Part shown: piece after piece, positions 44,808-55,068 of the stretch | Layout: each line of letters opens with the position of its first letter | Numbering within the stretch: the first letter of the stretch is position 1 | The notes under the pieces: model-generated | Seen by the model: the letters and a program-made list of their open reading frames with translations, nothing else | Database searches by the model: none | What the model was told of the DNA's origin: nothing | Source: Pelodera strongyloides | Lineage: Eukaryota > Nematoda > Chromadorea > Rhabditida > Rhabditidae | Direction of reading: 5' to 3' | NCBI GenBank assembly: GCA_036852015.1 | Contig: JAANDG010000393.1 | Span: forward strand, 1 to 64,000 | DNA length: 64,000 nucleotides | Made by a program: the position numbers and the translations under genes

Positions 44808-47800
44808 TTATTGCATGCACTCTTGAATATTCTTCGTGTAGAAATCGACATCTCCTTGTGTAATAGCTCCATTCTTCGTGTACAGCTGAAAACAAACCGA
44901 GGTTCTGGATGGTGGGAAAAGGTGCGCCTACATCTCGCCCGATTCTCGCGAGCTAATAATGGGGACAAATATACCTTTGCGATATGTTTCTTTCCCAGAA
45001 CGTGGTCCATAAAATTCTGGCCAAGATGCAATGCTACCTCACAAATTGGGCAACCGACACAATCCTGCAAAATACTTTGAGCCCATAATCTTATAATTTG
45101 CTGTAAAAAAACTAACTGATTGTGAACCAAAAAAAAAAATTGTATTTCTAACTTGTCGATTTTCTCTATTGAATTAATGAATGCTCCAGAGGCAGCGGGG
45201 ACTCTAACGCAATCGACCCGAGTTCGATTCCGGTGACAACTCTGAAACCACCACCAGGCGAGGGAATCATGGGCGATCCCTCATGGCCCTAGCCCGAAGA
45301 CGTCGAGCAATTTGTCATTTGGAACTCTTCACCTACTGCTCAGGACCTCCGGAACATAAGGTTAAAGGTTAAAAGGTTAAATCTAGGACTGTTCTTGAGG
45401 GCCCCCAAGGGGGTCTCTGCAGTCCGTTCTGGTCTACCGAAGTAGTGCGCTTCAGAGCTCGGCCATATTTGATTACGGAATGGGTGGCCAGCCCTTATCC
45501 AAGAAACCTTCCCAAGTTTCCACCTGGTACCGTTTTTACCAGCCGCGGAAATAGAACACCGGTCGTGTGTGTGGTGAGTAGCAGCGCTAGCCACTACACC
45601 ACCGGCTGGTGAACTCCCTTGAATAAAGGTGGCGTAAAAGATTTATAAAAAAACACTTAGCGGTTTAGGATTTGTTTTACCAAAATAAAGACATACACAG
45701 GGAGGGAGAGTCCTTGGTAAAAGTGCCATAGTTGCCTCGAACATCTGCTTCAACGACAAACGAGCAAAGGCTTTTCGTAAAGGTTTACATGCAGAAGTCA
45801 CCTCTTCCCCTAGAAATACGTAATTAAAGAAACAAAAGAAATTTGTAAGATGTCACGGAGCCCCTCTATAGGGACAGTACTGAAAAGAATCGACGGTTTG
45901 TCTTCATAAAATTATAGTTGAAAGAAACGTTACTCTACACAAGAGAATCGGTCCTGGTAAATAAGTAGGTCTTTGCTTGACAGACTGTTTTATTCTAATA
46001 AAGACTGACCAGGAAACGTTAATTTTGGCAATATCACAATTTTTTTATAATTTGTACACATTAGATAGAGTTTGATGTGCTGAAAAAGAAAATCGAAAAA
46101 TTAGCGGCTAAACTTTCGGGAGAAAAAGTTATGTCAATCAAACAAACATGTTTCAAAGCAATTAGTTTTTTTTTTGTAGTTCAGTTGTTCAGTATTCACC
46201 ACACAAAACACACAATTTGTATCTCAAAAAATCAAGTCTTTGAAACCCATGGTTTGAGATTTCTGCCATGTGTTTGGGGGCTCATAACTTCTTTCTCAGT
46301 AAAAATTATAAAACTCGGTGATTTTGCCAACTTAACGTTTCCTGGTGAGCTTAACTTTTATGTATAAAAAATTTCTCAAACACGTTTTCTTACAAAACTC
46401 ACTTGTGAGTTCGGGCCCTGTATTGGTCAGTTTGAAAAATGGCACAGTCGTCGGCACTTGCGGATGCTGACGATATTGATACTGCTACAAATAGGTATTT
46501 GTTTGCAGGGAAAATTCGGCTGTACCGACAAATTTTTAGCTTTACTTGTCAGAGGTAAACAGTTTTTTTTGACATACATTGAACACCCTATCCCGTGTAG
46601 CTCCCGAAAATAACTGGTGCGAAAAATTCGCGCAGAAAATATACTGTGCTATTTTTTAGTCCACTATTTTTTAGACCACTACTATTCATTTTCACGCAGT
46701 ACGGCGTCTGCCGTTATGTGGCTTTATTGAATTATAAAAGATAAAGTGATAAAGTGAACCGGGTTATATCAACCGAATCCGCGGAAACGGTGCAGCGGGG
46801 TCCAGCTCAGAGGTTGGACATACTGGCCATTTAAACTTCCCGGTGGCCAATCTGCTCGGGAAGTCGATTTATCTCCGCTGGTTTTTACCCAGCTACCAAC
46901 TTTTACACCTTTGGTGGGGTGAGGTGAGGGGGTTCCGGCCCGGGATCGAACCAGTGACCGGTGGCGTGGTGAGCAAGGGCCTTGCCACTTGACCACGCCC
47001 CCCCCCTTTATTGAATTATACAAAAAGTAATATGTGACCTGAGCCCTTGTCTTCTTGGCTCCAGCCTTCTTGCCTAGCTTCTCTGAAAAAAGCACACTGA
47101 ATAAAAGAATAGGCAACAAAGAAACCAAACAAATGTGTGCTATGCAAAATAGGACCAAGTCAGGGGAAAATTTGTTTCTGAATTAATTAATTATTAATAA
47201 CACATACGTGATGAGGAATTGATCATCATGTTATCCTTCACCACCTGTAAAAAATTATTTTAGGTGGCAAATGGGTTTCAATTAGTGTAGTTGCTAAATA
47301 CGTCACTTGTTGGCGAAACGCTCAACGAAGCAATTATTATATTGATGAGCCCGACCAGCTAAATGAAGTCACTTCTCACGCTTGGAAAAAACTAGCGAAT
47401 CTCTCATTGTCCACGAAAATTTTGGCGATTCGCTATGCAGGTTTCGCCAAAAAGGAACATAGAACACTGCGAACAAGACTCAAAATCAAAATTCTAATAA
47501 CATATGTAAACTTTTTGACTGATGATCTTGCCCACCTGTGGTACTGACTGCAAGGAAGCTACATTCTTTTTCTGTTTGCGAGAAGCAGTAGCAGTGAATG
47601 TCTAAAATGGAAAGGAAAATCAGAAGTAAAATTTCCTCAGAAACTCAAACAAATGATTATTTACAAATGCGGATAAAATATAGACACAAAAATAGTATGG
47701 GAGTCACACTCCCTAGTTATTCCAAATATATCTTTACCAAATATATTCACAAATAAACGCACTACTATGTTCTTTGGGTTTCCATTTACAGCAGAACACC

Positions 47801-49646
47801 ACGTTTGTACCGGCTGAACGGTCGACGTTGGCTGAAACGTTTCAAAGAGAATTGGTACAAAAATACAGGACTAGACTTTTCTCAACCTCCCACACACGCC
47901 CTACCGCCTACCTTTTGCACTTGCATCGAATCTTTCGGCCCTTCACTCGGGACAGCTTGAGCTTCGTTTGCTATGTTCTAAAGGGCAATTATTTTATTCA
48001 CGTGACCTGATGAAGGCAGGATCGTCTTTAGCAATAGTTCCAGTTTTACACAAACTTTTCTTCCGTAGTTCCACTGGGAAAACTTTGAACCGAAATAAAC
48101 GGGTCAAAAAATCATTACATTATGTACATTATTGTCAATTTTGTGTGCCCTACCTTTTCAGCGGCATTTTGGCCTGCGCCCGGGACTGGTTCACTGTTTA
48201 CGGTCTGAATTGGTTTATTGTATAAGTTGGTATAGCTATTTTATTACGGAGAATAAATAACCTTTTATTGTTTATATTGGTTAATCGGTTCAATATACGC
48301 AGGTTTGTAATGACCATCGGCACATTCATATAGAGGTTACCATCACTGATAGCCGATGAGTTGCGCGCCGCACCATTTCGGGAAACAAAATGCGCGCCGC
48401 ACCATTTCCGCACCTTTTCGGCAACGTTTTTGAAAGCGCTCGGAGGATCTGCCGTGAGTGCAGTTGTTGTACTAATATTTTTCCGCAAGCACAGGTCTCA
48501 CATCTGTTGTGTGGCCGAGTGGTCTATGGCGCTGTTCAGAGAAAGTATCTAACAGAGTGTAGGGTTCGAATCCAACACGCTGCTTTCTTTTTGCAGTTGC
48601 TACTTTTCCCGCACCATTTCCGCACCTTTTTGGCAACGGTTTGGGGGTGTTTCCCGCAACAGTTTGGTGGTGTTTCCCGCAACAAAACGGCAACCAGAGT
48701 CGGTGGAAAAACTTTTGCGGCGCGCATCAAATTCTTTTGCGGGAAACACCCCCAAACTGTTGCCGCGCGCAACTCTTGAGTTTCGTTGATGAGTCGAGAA
48801 GCGAAGCGTGTATTAAAAAGATATCTACTAGACATTAAAAAGAGCATAACGATCAGTTGTAAAAATAAGCTAACCTGTCTATACAACAGCTTTCCATCTT
48901 CGGCCCGAAGTCGCCCGTTCAGAAGCATTCTGTTATGTACTAAACGTATTTTGAAGTATGTTTGGAAAACTACATTCCATTGTTTTATATGCAAATTATG
49001 TGTGATATGCCCTTCCAGCACATAACACATTACACTGCCTTAACAAACCGGAGCACACCGTCATTTCAAAATCATTTGTGTACAATGTCATACTTTCATT
49101 TGGACCCTCGGACGGTCTTGCCAAGTCCAAAACATAATTCCAGTAATCGATATCGTGTTTCGTTATTCCGCTCAGGCTTTCCCAGAGCTAAATTACAAAT
49201 AACGATGTATACTTTAGGAAAAACAACACCTCAAATTTGGGTAAATAAACCAAGTTATGCATTAGGGCAGAAGATGGCGAAGCATTGAAAACGCCCTTTC
49301 GTCCTACGCTTTCCAGAATACACTACTCACTTCTTCGTGGTGTTGTCGGCTGAGGATATGTGCCACGAATTCGGAGCGAGAATTGAATAGGGTAGTGGAA
49401 CAGAGTACACAATTCATCTGAAATAGGTACCTCAAATAGCTTCAACTCAAGAGTACATAGAAGGAAGTGTTTCTCCCTGGTGGTGAGATAAGTATTTAAG
49501 TCTGTGAGGAGACGACTTACGGATCTTGTGAGTAAATGTGATAGAACATCGTCCAAAGAATCCTTATTTCGTGAAGAAAACTTTTCACGCAATTTCTCCA
49601 CTTCATCCACGAGTTTTTCTCCTAAATAGCAAAGCTTTATGGCCAT
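44808..49646 (-). CDS. Gene Y, unit D: two-finger U1-type protein, intact
   Basis: Exons: 49521-49646 (MAIKLCYLGEKLVDE), 49331-49417 (finger 1), 49094-49187, 48875-48939, 48154-48204, 47912-47977, 47766-47831 (PTSTVQPVQTW), 47536-47601 (extra exon, TASRKQKKNVASLQ), 47208-47244, 47039-47082 (Lys-rich), 46403-46484, 45697-45809, 44975-45064 (finger 2), 44808-44885 (stop TAA). All junction phases agree. The extra 66-nt exon was not found in units A-C. A MITE lies about 8 bp past the stop codon, in the presumed 3' untranslated region. Confidence 0.66.
44975..45064 (-). CDS. Zinc finger 2 exon of gene Y, unit D
   Basis: Reads DCVGCPICEVALHLG then DHVLGKKHIAK, C-x2-C-x12-H-x5-H, acceptor GCAG and donor GTATAT. 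Confidence 0.75.
45184..45612. mobile_element. Candidate SINE-like element with tRNA-promoter words at both ends
   Basis: GAGTTCGATTCCGG (B-box-like, plus strand) at about 45221 near the left end, and GGTGTAGTGGCTAGCGC (A-box-like, minus strand) at the right end. Present in an intron of gene Y in unit D, missing in units B and C. Target duplication not found. Confidence 0.4.
46737..47006 (-). mobile_element. tRNA-derived SINE, second copy
   Basis: Flanked by a perfect 14-bp duplication TTTATTGAATTATA (46723-46736 and 47007-47020). The body matches 34767-35010, including the ACCGGGTTATATCAACC word and the tRNA-like head at the right end. Confidence 0.82.
48355..48780. mobile_element. Element with tRNA-like segment and GC-rich inverted words
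   Basis: Plus-strand 48499-48582 resembles a tRNA-Leu/Ser: GTGTGGCCGAGTGGTCTA (A-box) and GGGTTCGAATCC (B-box). The flanks repeat TTTCCCGCA/TGCGGGAAA words in both orientations. Probably a tRNA-derived element in a gene Y intron of unit D, not a working tRNA gene. Confidence 0.4.
49331..49417 (-). CDS. Zinc finger 1 exon of gene Y, unit D
   Basis: Reads MNCVLCSTTLFNSRSE then HILSRQHHEE, C-x2-C-x13-H-x5-H. Confidence 0.72.
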
Positions 49647-49686
49647 TTTCAACGTAATTGTTTTCTGATTGGTTTTGCAAAGTCTA

Positions 49687-49850
49687 TCTTATTATATAAA
49701 AGAGTAACTGTGGCGTGCGCTAGCACTCACGCTACGGAAGTATGACTCGAATAAATTGTTCCGCTTCGCGCATAAAAGAGTGCCGCAGCTCAAATTAGAA
49801 TATCCTCATGTACACGATGCGTGTGTCTTCATTCGTAAAGATTGGTGCTA
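49687..49850. repeat. Partial repeat sharing the Helitron-like start
   Basis: TCTTATTATATAAAAGAG at 49687 matches the start of the elements at 8050 and 35016, but the following sequence differs and no hairpin end was found. Confidence 0.3.
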
Positions 49851-52800
49851 AATAAATCAGAATTTCCCTCACCAGTTACCAACATCTGCGAAGGAACTGC
49901 AATGGGATGCAACATCGGAACCAGATACCATGGACGGTGTGTCAGAACCTGCAACGAGCACATTTTAGAACTTCACTTAGAACTCAGGTCATGTCATCAA
50001 CACACAGTCCAGTCCTCTGCCGACATGAGTATAAATATTACCATAAATTCGGCCGAAACTCACTGCGTACGATTCTGAAGTTTTCGTTATTTTCTTTGGG
50101 TATGTGAATGGTGTAGAACTTCCATTTTCGGCGAGTAGTGCAGCTGGAAATAAGAAAAGTTACAAAAAGGCCAAAAATACGTTTCACTCGTAAAAGTACG
50201 TTCAGTGTTAAAACGTGACCAAGATTCAACACATTTTAATTGTGTAGTGCCACACTCACTGCATATCCCGATTCGCGTCTGATTTAAACCCGAAATTTAT
50301 CATGAATATAATTTTTTATTAAAATAAAACGCACAAAATGGTACAAGTTGCTCCTTTTGCCCGATTCCAATGAGAATATTTGAGGTGAAATACCCTTTTC
50401 TGTACCACTCCTGCATTTGCTCTTCGCTGATAGGTCCTCTGAAATCCATGTATGGCCGATTTTCCTTCCAGCATAGAAAAAACTACCGTAATTTGGAACT
50501 ACACGAGAATGATTACATACAATTTTTCGGCCGGTAGCCACGGGACCATTTTTTCCCGCCTTGTTTCTGTTTATAACATGACCGATTTTCTTGCGGATAA
50601 AATTCAAAGGTGTATTCAAAATTTATTCAAAATTACGGTAGACTGGCACACTATTTTGCAATTGATATTTGGAAGGAAAACGCACGGCTTTGGGCTTTGG
50701 CATGCACGGAAACCCCATAAGCATAAGTAAATTTGTTCATGGTAACGTAAGAAAGCGAGGTCTAGGCCAAATTGGTCTTCATTAGAAAACCTTCTCTTTA
50801 AGCAATAATTGCACAATTTTCGGGTATAATGTATAAGAGGCCGTGTGATTCAATGGAACTCGTTGGTGAAATAGAATACACATTTAGTAGTGCCACACTC
50901 ACTGCACATCCCCCTCCGCGGCCTGGTAGAAAAATTCAATATTTGTTTCCTTTGCTGGTGCGCTAGGTTCCGGAGTCGGGACTACTGTATTTGTGAATAC
51001 TGTAGTTTCCCAATTTCGTTCCGCATTGACTTTCTAAAAAAAGCCAGCTGCCTGTGATAAATAAACGATGCAAGATATCCAATACACTTTTTACATTTTT
51101 AATTATACGATTTCAATGTATAAAATAAATCTGAATATACACAGGAAAACGAAATAATTTCCCAAAAACAGAAAAACCGCCGTTTTACCGGCCATTAATT
51201 GGACGACGGTTTTGATGATACTTTTAGTCATGAATTGGTCCGCCCATGAAAAAAAAACAGGAAACCGTCATCAAATGGTTTCTCCATTTCCTATGACAAT
51301 AGTCAAGTCAGTGCGCTTTATTTTATCACATTTTATAACATGAAGAGATGAAAGTATGAAAGGTCATTATTTCCAGAGAAAATTAAAATGGTACGTAGGC
51401 ACTCATTGGTACATCGAACGAACCTCGTCAATCCCACAATATTTTCCCTTTTGTGGCGTTTAATGTATGAGTTCCTGTATTATATTGTTGCATTTTTTTG
51501 TTCGTTTTTTTTGTGTATTTTATCGACAAACTGTGAGTGTACGTCTTTGTGTGCGTAATAAATATTATTATATTAAATACTTCGTATTCATTTATCAAAC
51601 TTACATAGTCATAATATAATTAAAAAAATGTGAGGAATATTGCATGGGTACATATAAAAAAAACGGAATGTCTCCCATTTCCACAAAACCGCACCAAACA
51701 ATTATTTTCATTATTGGTTCAAAAATCATTCGGATTTTAGAGCGATATATCGGCCGGTTTTTGAAACACATCGAGTACACCAGCTTTCTTATGTAGCCTA
51801 TGCAAATGACAATGAATAGGAATAAAGAATCGCGCAAAACTCGAGCAAATGCATAAGTACGTAAGAATTCCGTTTTCCAGGGTGCGTTTCAAAAACCGGC
51901 TCGTATTTCGCTGTAAGTGGTAGATTTTTAAGAGCATGTCATTTTGCATGATTTGAAAAAAAAATTGTGTCTTACTCCGATTTGCTCCAAACGACGTTGC
52001 TCCGCCCGGTTAATTATCTTGCACCAAAACTCGAAATCCTCCCTCGGAACTGATCTTCCCATGGCGAAAATCTGAACCAAAATTAAAAAATACTCTTACT
52101 TTATGCCGTGGACTTTTAGTTGGTGTCCGTAAACAATGAGAAATTCTTTTTTTTTCGACATGAAGTGCAGTATATTGAAAACATGTTGTGTAAAAGCTAA
52201 ATACTTCTATTAAACTTCTCACATTTTTGAAATGTTTGATTTTCACTGCATGGGCGGCGAGACTTTTTGAGTTCCGAAGTGCATAGCGCAGTATCGGCAG
52301 CATAGCTGGAAACATCTAATTATATAAATGAGAAGAGTTTGCTTTCTTGTTTGAAGCCTCATGTAAACGCAACAAAAATTTTAAGCCACCTTTCGGGTAT
52401 AAAAGGAAAGTGGAAACTCTGTTCTCAAGAAAGCCAGACTCCGACACTACTTTTTGTACGTTTCAGGCGCTTAAAGCGAAATGCTAGCCCCTTTGGAAAA
52501 TTTGCATATGATAAGCGAATCCTATGTATCCTATGCTAATTTTGTACGATCGTCCACGGCAATCGTACAAAATTAGCATAGGATACATAGGATTTGCTTA
52601 TCATATGCAAATTTTCCAAAGAGGCTAGCATTTCGCTTTAAAGCGAAATACCAGTTTTTGAAACACATCACGTGGACATCTTAATTCTTACGTGTTCATG
52701 CTAATTTTCTCAATTTTTCTCGATTTTATTTATTCTAATTTATGCTCATTTGCATAAGCTGCATAAGAATGGTGGTATACCCAACGCGTTTCAAAAATTG

Positions 52801-55068
52801 GCGAGTAGTTAGGAATGACTTGCATAGATTTCAAGCACGGCATAAATACCCCCAATTTGAATGCATCAAATGGGTCAGGCCGAAGGCCGATCGCACCTCC
52901 AGCCGGAGAAGAGCCTGCAAGGGCACCTCGACCGCTTGGTATACACTTATTGACTTATTTCTAGGCCATGCTCATACATACCGAGTTTCGTTGCAGCTAT
53001 CCTGAGCAGGATAAACAATGTCCAGTTTATCGACACTTAGGAGACACATATAGACACTTAGCAGAAACATCCTTCGCCCGTTGTTTACAGAACCTTTCAG
53101 TCCAAACTTGGGCTGATTGCGTAGAGCTATGTCAAAGAGGTTCAAAGACTGCTCTTTTGTCAACATTGTTGTAAAAACTTACATGTTCATATTTCCATCT
53201 TCCGAATGGTACTTGAAAATGTTCAGCGCTGAGCCTAGTCAGAAATAACTGTTTTCTGGACGTTTGCAGATCCCTTACTGAAATAATCGCGCATTTATTT
53301 CTAATACTGTTTGTAGTATTTTGATGTTGCTCGGTGAGTATTTGAACAAGTTCAATTCCCACTAGATGGCAGGTCAAACTAGTAGCTAATTGCGGCAAAG
53401 ATCGAACGCTCAGCGACTAAGGAGTCATTTAAAAAGCCGTTCGATCAGGATCCTCTCCTCCTATTCTTACGCAACGCGAGGAATATACGAAATCCATAAA
53501 ATTCCAGTTACCCTCCATGAATGGTCGTATAAAATTTGTGTCATTTTGGCGTGTGCTAATGTTTTCGTGTCATTGCATTCTTACAAATAATATGGCCAAC
53601 GAATATGGAGGAAACAGACGTAGGGAAAAGAAGCATGTCTTACAAGATAACGTTTCGCTCGGGTCACAGATTCCTGCCATTTCTCTAAACAACGGGAGCT
53701 CGATGAGGTTTGTCTAAAGTGAAAATACGAAGTTTTAAAAAAAAACAAATTCCACAGAGACGTGGGCACAACCTTTTATTTGCATGGTACTCATTCATTA
53801 TATTCGCTCCACACGTTATGGTGCTATCACTTATTACATTGTTGAGTTAATAAAAAATACACAACATACCGCGAGAACCGGCAGCCTAGGCAATTCCTTT
53901 TGAGCACTTTGGGTTTCAGTCTGAAAATGAAACATTTAAAGGGAATGTCAAGCCGGTTTTGCATGTTGGGCCCAAAAAAAAGCTGCGTTTTGAAGGTAAG
54001 GAAAGTGAAAAGAAAAATAAACAAAAACTTTCATGTAAGAAGAAAAACAATTTCAAACCCCTCCAAAAAACTCCTTCAGTATGGGAGTCTAGTCGTGCGG
54101 ACAGAGCTAAACCAAATCTCTGTCCACGGGACGCCTTAAATTACCGGTTCGCCGCAACGCGCCCGTTTGCTTGCGTTGCGGTGTGTTTTGTTCACGTTTA
54201 TGACAAAATCTCAAATATTTTATTCTGGCGCCATTTTTATGGGTTACTGTATTGGGCGCCTTTTGAGATTTACTTAGTCTGCGCCTGGAGATGCCTTTCT
54301 GCGCAGAATCCCCCTTGACATGCCCTTTAAATATTTAAAGTCAAATACCGGTCGATTTTTGAAACGCATCGCGGACATCTGCATTCTTACGTATTTATGC
54401 TACTTGAAGTTAGCTCGATTTTTTATGCTAATTTATGTTCATTTGCATAAGCTGCATAAGAATGCGATGCGTTTCGAAGTCCACGATGCGTTTCAAAAAC
54501 CGGCCGATATTTCGCTAGTTTCGCTAGCTAGAACAACGGCTAGTTATAATAGTCAGCACACATTATCTGCCGCTCTGCAGGCCCGCTAAAAACCTTTGAA
54601 ATTACTGTGTGACTATACCGTTCTCTGGGTGTCTGCCGGCGGTGATGTAGTTGGCTGAACCTCCCGCATTGCTTGGCTCGTTGTCTGACTGTTCTGACTG
54701 TACGTCGTTGTCTGAACCTCCCTGGTTGTCTGAATCTGACTCTGATCTTTTAATTCAACGAGAGGCTGCTTTGGTTGGCTAGTAGTATTCACGGAGCTCG
54801 ACGTTGACCAAGGGTTGTTGGAGGAGTGTCTCCCGCGTTCACTTTGCAACACGTGCGCTAAACAAAAGATATATGAAAAACCCCCCATGTCAACAAAGTG
54901 CACCACAGATAATATAAGTTGAGCTTCACCGGAAGTGACAGATTGCTCCGTTTTGGCGGATTCAATTGAGGCACAACATCCTAGACCTATGTAAATGTGC
55001 AGACCTCTCTCAAAGAAGTAGACATCGTTTTCCGGGGGAACCTTCGTTGTCGATTGGAAAGCCCCCAT
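49829..55068 (-). CDS. Gene X, unit D: GYF-domain/U1-type protein, finger frameshifted
   Basis: Exons: 55005-55068 (MGAFQSTTKVPPE), 54619-54857 (Ser/Thr/Gln-rich, TTREVQTTTYSQNSQ), 53870-53920 (proper CAG acceptor here), 53644-53713 (LPLFREMAGIC), 53183-53277, 52223-52305 (finger, frameshift), 51976-52071 (PREDFEFWCK), 50903-51033, 50335-50438 (GYF), 50064-50143, 49873-49948, stop at 49829 if the intron is retained. It is the most divergent X copy and has no NTPT Pro-rich repeat. Its finger exon lacks one nucleotide between the Cys and His pairs, so it may be a pseudogene. A Helitron-like element sits 10 bp from that exon's acceptor. Confidence 0.55.
50064..51033 (-). CDS. GYF-domain region of gene X, unit D
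   Basis: Exons 50903-51033, 50335-50438 and 50064-50143 read EFFYQAAEGDVQ, GPISEEQMQEWYRKGYF, LLAENGSSTPFTYPKK. The GP of the GYF consensus is present here. Confidence 0.7.
51741..51912. mobile_element. Palindromic MITE, family AGCGAAATACC, unit D intron
   Basis: Ends AGCGATATATCGGCCGG and CCGGCTCGTATTTCGCT, with inner CACATCG and GTTTCAAAAACC words as in the copies at 15536 and 62599. The flanking TTAA is eroded. Confidence 0.6.
52223..52305 (-). pseudogene. Frameshifted zinc-finger exon of gene X, unit D
   Basis: The exon starts LCCRYC in frame 0, while the His half (SLAAHAVKIKHFKN) is in another frame. There are 35 nt between the second Cys codon and the first His codon, where 36 are needed. 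Length is 83 nt, not a multiple of three as in units A-C. Confidence 0.6.
52475..52637. mobile_element. Near-perfect palindromic MITE, TTAA flanks
   Basis: 163 bp with two arms of about 76 bp differing at only a few positions around a loop near CGTCCACGGC (52550-52560). TTAA on each side (52471-52474, 52638-52641). Ends AGCGAAATGC and GCATTTCGCT. High arm identity implies recent insertion. Confidence 0.8.
52642..52806. mobile_element. Palindromic MITE, family AGCGAAATACC, sharing a TTAA with its neighbour
   Basis: Begins AGCGAAATACCAG directly after the TTAA of the preceding palindrome; the right end (CGTTTCAAAAATTGGCG) is decayed. Confidence 0.55.
53940..54326. mobile_element. TTAA-flanked MITE, family AGGGAATGTCAAG, in a gene X intron of unit D
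   Basis: 387 bp, ends AGGGAATGTCAAG and CTTGACATGCCCT, TTAA both sides. Its right part resembles 58300-58355 (GGAGATGCCTTCTGCGCAGAATCCCC), a truncated relative. Confidence 0.7.
54338..54518. mobile_element. Palindromic MITE, family AGCGAAATACC, next to the preceding MITE
   Basis: Contains CAAATACCGGTCGATTTTTG near its left end and CCGGCCGATATTTCGCTAG at its right end, as in the copies at 51741 and 62599. Confidence 0.55.

Larger units (their letters stand above)
52315..52939 (+). mobile_element. Helitron-like element carrying nested MITEs, unit D
   Basis: Starts A|TCTAATTATATAAATGAG and ends with a GAAGAGCC hairpin and ...CTTGG|T, like 35016-35693. It holds a perfect palindrome (52475-52637) and a second MITE right after it. 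It lies 10 bp from the acceptor of the frameshifted finger exon of gene X. Confidence 0.55.
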
